From Candidatus Hydromicrobium americanum (GTDB lineage: Bacteria; Actinomycetota; Humimicrobiia; Humimicrobiales; Humimicrobiaceae): a stretch of DNA of 9,880 nt. Location: positions 1-9,880 of the forward strand of contig PEXF01000134.1 in NCBI GenBank assembly GCA_002779205.1, read 5' to 3'. This document shows, piece by piece, positions 6,360 through 9,880 of the stretch. Under the pieces are notes generated by a model. The model was not told the origin of the DNA. It was given only the letters and a program-made list of their open reading frames with translations, and ran no database searches. The position numbers and the translations under genes were made by a program. Numbering within the stretch: position 1 is the first letter of the stretch; every line of letters begins with the position of its first letter.

Positions 6360-7529
6360 ATGTTCCATATAGCAAATGCTGACGATATAAAAAAAGGCAG
6401 ATTGACAGATATATATTTTAAGAGAACAGAAGAAATATTAAAAGCTACTGGTAAAAATCCTGTAGTGAAAGCTGAAATATTTTTGAAAGGTTTTCCTGAT
6501 GGCTATAGATGGGGGATTCTGGCGGGAATAGAAGAGACTATAAAGCTTCTTTCGGATATTGATAAAATATCAATAAGATGTATGCCTGAGGGAATGGTAT
6601 TTAAGGATTTCCAGCCTGTTATGGTAATAGAGGGTAAGTATCTCGATTTTGGCATATATGAGACAACTATTTTAGGGTTTTTGTGCCAGGCAAGCGGAAT
6701 AGCCACAAAAGCAGCAAGATGCAAGCTGGCTGCCGGAGATAAATTAATTTATAGTTTCGGAGCCAGAAGAATGCATCCAGCGATAACTCCCATGGTCGAA
6801 AGAAGCGCCTTTATTGGCGGAGCTGATGGGGTCTCTACCACTCTTGGCGCAGAGCTTATCCGCCAGGAACCGGTTGGAACCATACCTCATTCCCTGATTC
6901 TGATTATGGGTGATACTGTAGAGGCTACTAAGGCTTTTAACCAGGTAATTGAGCCAAAAATTAAAAGGATTTCTCTTATTGATACCTTTGGTGATGAGAA
7001 GTTTGAAGCTATAAGGGTTGCCGAGGGTCTGGGAGGAGCTTTGTACGGAGTAAGGTTAGATACTCCTGCATCCAGAAGAGGAAATTTTAAAAAGATTTTG
7101 GAAGAAGTAAGATGGGAACTCGATATAAGGGGATTTGAGAATGTAAAGCTGGTTGTAAGCGGGGGACTGGATGAGGATAATATTTTAGAATTAAGAAATA
7201 TAGCAGACGCATTTGGGATTGGCACAGCTATAAGTGGAGCAAAAGTATTAGACTTCTCTTTAGACATTGTAGAGATTGAGGGAAAGAAAATCTCAAAAAG
7301 AGGGAAAATGTCCGGGGCTAAGAAGGTAATAAGATGCCAGAATTGCTTTAGTGATAAGATTGTTTTAGAAGACAGGAAGGCATCTGATTATAGGTGTGTT
7401 AAGTGTAATAGCAATTATAAAGATATTTTTATAGATGCAGTAAAGGAAGGGGAAATACTATATGATTTCCCGCAGGCTTCTGATATAAGAAAAAATGCTA
7501 TCGGTCAATTTGAATTCTTAGAACTTTAA
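6360..7529 (+). CDS. pncB: Nicotinate phosphoribosyltransferase with C-terminal zinc ribbon
   Basis: This 389-aa enzyme should join nicotinate to PRPP to give nicotinate mononucleotide, the second step of the salvage route begun by the gene before it. KAEIFLKG (37-44), the core motif SFGARRMHP (132-140), GTIPHS (173-178, His177 in the position of the family's regulatory histidine), RLDTPASRRG (232-241), VVSGGLDE (265-272) and the phosphate-binding GIGTAIS (286-292) identify the family. Residues 326-349 hold CQNC and CVKC pairs (C326, C329, C346, C349), a zinc ribbon or knuckle. Length and this tail match the compact archaeal-type enzyme rather than the longer E. coli PncB. An AAGGAG site overlaps the end of the preceding gene and precedes its ATG by six bases, so the two are cotranscribed and probably coupled. 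Confidence 0.93.
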   Translation: MFHIANADDIKKGRLTDIYFKRTEEILKATGKNPVVKAEIFLKGFPDGYRWGILAGIEETIKLLSDIDKISIRCMPEGMVFKDFQPVMVIEGKYLDFGIYETTILGFLCQASGIATKAARCKLAAGDKLIYSFGARRMHPAITPMVERSAFIGGADGVSTTLGAELIRQEPVGTIPHSLILIMGDTVEATKAFNQVIEPKIKRISLIDTFGDEKFEAIRVAEGLGGALYGVRLDTPASRRGNFKKILEEVRWELDIRGFENVKLVVSGGLDEDNILELRNIADAFGIGTAISGAKVLDFSLDIVEIEGKKISKRGKMSGAKKVIRCQNCFSDKIVLEDRKASDYRCVKCNSNYKDIFIDAVKEGEILYDFPQASDIRKNAIGQFEFLEL

Positions 7530-7552
7530 AAAGGAAGAAGAGAAGGAATCTT

Positions 7553-8227
7553 ATGGGCATAAAATTATTTTTAATCAGGCATGGTCAAACATTATGGAAT
7601 AGGGAGGGAAGATATCAGGGAGAAATGGATATCGGACTGACCAGGGTAGGTTTCAAGCAGGCAAGGCTTGCTGCAAAGTACCTCTCAAAGGTAGATTTTT
7701 CAAATATATACAGTAGTCCGTTAAGGCGGGCTATAGATACAGCAAATATCATAAACAAAACCAAAAATTTAAAGATAATTGCCAGAGAAAATTTAAAAGA
7801 GATAAATTTTGGAAAATGGGAAGGAATGAAATTTGACGAGATAAACAGGATGTTTCATGACGATTATCAGAATTGGATTGGTGATCCATATAATAATTCC
7901 CCGACAGGTGGAGAAAGTTTTAAAAAGCTCGAGGAAAGGACTAAAGTTGAAATTGATAATATAGTAAATGAGAATGGAGATGGCAGCAGTGTTGCAGTAA
8001 TAACTCATGGAGGAGTAATACTTTCTCTGCTGGTGCACTGGCTTCAAATCCCTCTATCCAGGTGGAAATCTATTATTCAACGGCAGGGGGCAATAAATAT
8101 TGCGGTGATTGACAGGGGGTTTCCGTATATTTCAGCAATAAATTATACTGGCCATCTGAAGCCCGTATATGATGATAGCGAGGATAAAGTTATAGAGATT
8201 TACAGCGGGCTCAGGAATAGAAATTGA
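7553..8227 (+). CDS. Histidine phosphatase family protein (phosphoglycerate mutase/CobC-like)
   Basis: This 224-aa protein belongs to the branch-1 histidine phosphatases. The RHG motif is at 9-11 with H10 as the phosphorylated nucleophile; R58 (SSPLRRA), E83 (LKEINFG) and H152 (ITHGG) complete the active site. GGES at 119-122 is also typical. LKEINFGKWEG (81-91) is common in alpha-ribazole phosphatase (CobC) and in broad-specificity phosphatases annotated as GpmB, so it is unlikely to be a glycolytic mutase. It follows the nicotinate phosphoribosyltransferase by 23 bases with a good RBS (AGAAGGA) and ends the operon. CobC acts on a product made from nicotinate mononucleotide, so a cobalamin role would fit the neighbours, but no cobT or other cob gene is in the window. 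Activity on NAD-related or sugar phosphates is equally possible. Confidence 0.85.
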   Translation: MGIKLFLIRHGQTLWNREGRYQGEMDIGLTRVGFKQARLAAKYLSKVDFSNIYSSPLRRAIDTANIINKTKNLKIIARENLKEINFGKWEGMKFDEINRMFHDDYQNWIGDPYNNSPTGGESFKKLEERTKVEIDNIVNENGDGSSVAVITHGGVILSLLVHWLQIPLSRWKSIIQRQGAINIAVIDRGFPYISAINYTGHLKPVYDDSEDKVIEIYSGLRNRN

Positions 8228-8232
8228 TTTAT

Positions 8233-8271
8233 ATATATGAGAAACAAAGGTTAAAATCACTTCTCTTATAT
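8233..8271 (+). terminator. Weak hairpin after the nicotinate salvage operon
   Basis: Bases 8233-8243 and 8261-8271 pair at 10 of 11 positions (ATATATGAGAA with TTCTCTTATAT) around a 17-base loop, six bases after the histidine phosphatase stop. The stem is AT-rich and followed by TTATAAAATTTG rather than a clean T-run, so it is a poor intrinsic terminator at best. Confidence 0.3.
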
Positions 8272-8296
8272 TTATAAAATTTGTTGGAATTTGTTA

Positions 8297-8323
8297 TTGA
8301 TTATTGGTTTCAAATGTTATAAT
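8297..8323 (+). promoter_or_regulatory. Extended -10 promoter of the rpsF operon
   Basis: A perfect TATAAT at 8318-8323 is preceded by TG one base upstream (TGTTATAAT from 8315), the extended -10 form that tolerates a weak -35. TTGATT at 8297-8302 is the best -35, with a short 15-base spacer. Transcription would begin near 8330, leaving a leader of about 95 bases before rpsF. Confidence 0.65.
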
Positions 8324-8367
8324 ATCCCTGATGGTAATAAAGGTGAAAAATTAAAAATATCTTTCTG

Positions 8368-8416
8368 TTCTACTATACCGGCAGAACCTAATTATTAAAA
8401 TTAGTCCATAGGAGGA
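8368..8416 (+). promoter_or_regulatory. S6:S18-binding-type leader RNA covering the rpsF RBS
   Basis: The leader folds into a basal stem of 8368-8376 (UUCUACUAU) with 8408-8416 (AUAGGAGGA), eight of nine pairs including one G-U, then an asymmetric internal loop (eleven bases at 8377-8387, three at 8405-8407), then a six-pair upper stem 8388-8393 with 8399-8404 and a five-base loop. The long side of the internal loop carries CCG at 8378-8380. A stem with a CCG in a large asymmetric loop, mimicking the S18 site in 16S rRNA, is the known S6:S18-complex leader found before rpsF in many bacteria. The basal stem contains the whole GGAGG of rpsF, so binding of the S6:S18 complex would block initiation. 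The folding was done by eye; no covariance search was run. Confidence 0.65.
8409..8415 (+). promoter_or_regulatory. Ribosome binding site deciding the TTG start of rpsF
   Basis: TAGGAGG lies nine bases before TTG at 8425. No in-frame ATG exists near the conserved start of S6, and the other nearby TTG (8417) is out of frame, so TTG at 8425 is the start. Confidence 0.8.
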
Positions 8417-8424
8417 TTGCAAGA

Positions 8425-8715
8425 TTGAGAAATTATGAATTAGTGGTTATTTTTGATCCATCCCTTGAAGAAGAAGCTGTTGACAAAGAATTGTCCAAAA
8501 TTACCTCGTTACTCGAAAAGGAAAAATGTAAAGTTTCCGATATCGACAAATGGGGAGTTCGAAAGTTAGCCTATTCTATTAAAAAACAGGAAAATGGCTA
8601 TTACATTATAGTTTATTTTAATGGTGAAAGTGGCGTTATTTCTGAACTGGATAGAATAAATAAAATCAATGACAAAATACTGCGTCATCTGGTTGTAAAA
8701 AGCGATGAATCTTAA
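8425..8715 (+). CDS. rpsF: 30S ribosomal protein S6
   Basis: This 96-aa protein has the S6 fold throughout: RNYELVVIFDPSL (2-14) is the first strand, and DKWGVRKLAYSIKKQENGYY (41-60) is the family's most conserved block, followed by IIVYF and the helix that starts ELDRINKINDKILRH (74-88). S6 binds S18 on the platform of the small subunit. Length is normal and there is no poly-Glu tail. Translation starts at TTG behind TAGGAGG. It is the first gene of an operon with ssb and rpsR, 35 bases ahead of ssb, and its leader carries the S6:S18-type structure. Confidence 0.97.
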   Translation: MRNYELVVIFDPSLEEEAVDKELSKITSLLEKEKCKVSDIDKWGVRKLAYSIKKQENGYYIIVYFNGESGVISELDRINKINDKILRHLVVKSDES

Positions 8716-8750
8716 ATGATTGTAAGTTAATTAAAAAAAGGTGGTCTGTT

Positions 8751-9218
8751 ATGGCTTTTGGTGTTAACAATGTAACTATTCTGGGAAATATAACCAGGGA
8801 CCCTGAGCTTAGATTTACACCAAATGGCACTGCAGTAGCAAGTTTTGGACTTGCGGTTAACAGAAATATTCAGAATAAAAATTCTGGTGAATGGGAAACC
8901 CAGGTGGACTTCTTTAATGTTACTGCCTGGTATAAACTGGCAGAAAACTGCGCTGAAAGCTTAAGCAAAGGAGACAGAGTTCTGGTTTCGGGTAGACTTT
9001 CACAGGATAGCTGGGAAAGTAAGGATGGTCAGAAAAGATCGGCAGTAAAAATTATTGCCAATGTTATAGCGCCAAGTCTGGAATTTGCTTCTTGTAGACT
9101 TGAGAAAAATCCCAGAGCAGAAGAGGGTGTATCCAGTGGGAGTGTATCCGGTGAAGACGCATCCGGCAAAGGCAGTATTGAAGAAGCTGACTTTAGTGAT
9201 GAGGATATACCATTTTAG
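8751..9218 (+). CDS. ssb: Single-stranded DNA-binding protein
   Basis: This 155-aa protein binds single-stranded DNA in replication, repair and recombination. The OB fold occupies about 1-110: NNVTILGNITRDPELRFTPN (6-25), DFFNVTAWYKLAE (53-65) with aromatic residues that stack on DNA, and GDRVLVSGRL (74-83). A Ser/Gly-rich linker (about 120-145) leads to the acidic tail ending DEDIPF, the interaction tip used by partner proteins. Start ATG follows AGGTGG by about seven bases. It sits between rpsF and rpsR, the standard arrangement in low-GC Gram-positive bacteria and relatives. Nothing is missing or truncated. Confidence 0.97.
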   Translation: MAFGVNNVTILGNITRDPELRFTPNGTAVASFGLAVNRNIQNKNSGEWETQVDFFNVTAWYKLAENCAESLSKGDRVLVSGRLSQDSWESKDGQKRSAVKIIANVIAPSLEFASCRLEKNPRAEEGVSSGSVSGEDASGKGSIEEADFSDEDIPF

Positions 9219-9244
9219 ATTAAATGTTGTCAATTTAAATATAA

Positions 9245-9250
9245 AAGGAG
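9245..9250 (+). promoter_or_regulatory. Ribosome binding site deciding the TTG start of rpsR
   Basis: AAGGAG lies nine bases before TTG at 9260. The reading MARKNRND from that TTG gives a normal basic S18 N-terminus; no in-frame ATG occurs until residue 33, which is too close to the zinc motif. Confidence 0.75.
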
Positions 9251-9259
9251 AGACCTTAA

Positions 9260-9577
9260 TTGGCCAGGAAAAATAGAAATGATAGAAATATAAGAGATAG
9301 AAATCTAAGAGATAGGAATCTAAGAGATAGGAATTTAAGAAGTGCAACTGGATCTATGCTTAACTTGAGGCAGAGAAAAAGATTCTGTTATTTCTGTAAA
9401 GAGAATATTAGTAATATTGATTACAAGAATGTAAGTTTGCTTGAAAAATTTATTTCTGATAAGGGTAAGATAAGACCAAAAAGATCTACCGGAAATTGTG
9501 TGCAGCATCAAAGAAAAATAGCTATGGCTATCAAAAGAGCAAGAGTTATAGCTCTTATACCTTATTTTAAAAGATAA
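9260..9577 (+). CDS. rpsR: 30S ribosomal protein S18, zinc-binding form with repeat-bearing N-terminus
   Basis: This 105-aa S18 is longer than the usual 75-80 residues because of its N-terminal extension. Residues 8-27 are four copies of D-R-N-I/L-R, an arginine-rich, RNA-binding-like tail. The S18 core runs from about 38: RKRFCYFCKENISNIDYKN (39-57), LLEKFISDKGKIRPKRSTGN (60-79), and the conserved end AIKRARVIALIPY (90-102). C43, C46, C80 and H83 match the zinc-binding (C+) variant of S18. Start is TTG behind AAGGAG, 41 bases after ssb. S18 pairs with S6 in the 30S platform, and together they are the expected ligands of the rpsF leader. The last base is 21 bases from the next gene. Confidence 0.95.
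   Translation: MARKNRNDRNIRDRNLRDRNLRDRNLRSATGSMLNLRQRKRFCYFCKENISNIDYKNVSLLEKFISDKGKIRPKRSTGNCVQHQRKIAMAIKRARVIALIPYFKR
9281..9340 (+). repeat. Four 15-bp tandem repeats inside rpsR
   Basis: Units at 9281-9295, 9296-9310, 9311-9325 and 9326-9340 read GATAGAAATATAAGA, GATAGAAATCTAAGA, GATAGGAATCTAAGA and GATAGGAATTTAAGA. Adjacent units differ at one position each. The period is in frame and encodes DRNIR once and DRNLR three times. The flanking bases 9272-9280 (AATAGAAAT) resemble part of a further decayed unit. Confidence 0.95.
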
Positions 9578-9598
9578 ATAGAATCTTACTAATTTAAT

Positions 9599-9880
9599 AT
9601 GTCCTTTGATAATTTAAAAAATATTAAAATTGAAAGATTAAATCTGGCATTACTTACCTTATTTACTTTTTTGTCTCTAGTTTTTACTATATTTGTTCCA
9701 TTTATTGGTATTGTAGGATTAGCATTGCTGCCTGTTCCAGCTACCCTGCTGATTCTTTGTGGCAGAATAAGGGATGGGACAATTTGTGCAGTTATAGCCT
9801 GTATTGTATTAATTATTCTGGATTATATAATTGCACCGGTTGCTGTAATTTTAATAATTGCAGTTTCCTTTATTTACAGG
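9599..9880 (+). CDS. DUF2232/YybS-like membrane protein, N-terminal part
   Basis: The frame opens with ATG at 9599 and runs off the window after 94 codons. A short polar head (1-14) is followed by hydrophobic segments at about 15-36, 38-54, 61-79 and 80-93, with LLPVPATLLILCGRIRDG (43-60) containing the proline pair and basic loop typical of DUF2232 (YybS) proteins. In Bacillota a YybS-type gene commonly follows rpsF-ssb-rpsR and precedes rplI and dnaB/dnaC, which supports the call. An in-frame stop at 9590-9592 rules out an upstream start. There is no clear Shine-Dalgarno; the gene lies 21 bases after rpsR, so it is probably coupled. Function is unknown; a general membrane or transport role is only a guess. 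Confidence 0.7.
   Translation, partial: MSFDNLKNIKIERLNLALLTLFTFLSLVFTIFVPFIGIVGLALLPVPATLLILCGRIRDGTICAVIACIVLIILDYIIAPVAVILIIAVSFIYR

Noticed and set aside
9281..9340. CRISPR-like array
   Set aside because: The repeats are 15 bp, directly adjacent without spacers, and in frame inside rpsR.

Overview
The window is about one-third GC and AT-rich between genes, with tightly packed operons and mostly Shine-Dalgarno-led genes. It carries oxygen-sensitive enzymes: a 2-hydroxyacyl-CoA dehydratase/benzoyl-CoA reductase-type system with its ATP-driven activator, and a cobalamin-type radical SAM protein. The order rpsF-ssb-rpsR followed by a multi-spanning DUF2232/YybS-like membrane protein, plus a GerMN lipoprotein, fits a low-GC anaerobic bacterium of Bacillota type or a deep relative such as Atribacterota. 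That taxonomic guess is inference from gene order and composition only.

Layout. Positions 104-1417 (minus) hold a B12-binding/radical SAM gene of clearly higher GC than everything else, with its own consensus-like promoter and a perfect ribosome binding site; it looks like a single-gene acquisition. Positions 1418-1854 are mostly non-coding. Positions 1855-5668 (minus) are one operon, read right to left: GerMN lipoprotein, two HgdB/BcrB-type iron-sulfur subunits, and the HgdC/BcrA-type ATPase activator. An AT-rich divergent spacer (5669-5827) separates it from a plus-strand operon (5828-8227): nicotinamidase, nicotinate phosphoribosyltransferase with a C-terminal zinc ribbon, and a histidine phosphatase. 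From 8297 a TGnTATAAT promoter and a structured leader precede rpsF, ssb, rpsR and the start of a DUF2232 membrane protein cut by the window edge.

How the genes work together. The activator should use ATP to push a low-potential electron into the two-subunit iron-sulfur enzyme; no CoA-transferase, dehydrogenase or transporter sits next to it, so the substrate cannot be read from the window. Nicotinamidase and nicotinate phosphoribosyltransferase form the two-step route from nicotinamide to nicotinate mononucleotide. The rpsF leader can fold into the S6:S18-binding motif, with its basal stem covering the rpsF Shine-Dalgarno, which would give autogenous feedback.

I see no convincing undescribed defence, mobile or signalling system. 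The observations most worth a second look are four exact-period 15-bp tandem repeats inside rpsR, the SD-covering rpsF leader, the orphan dehydratase/reductase operon headed by a lipoprotein, and the GC-rich radical SAM insert.
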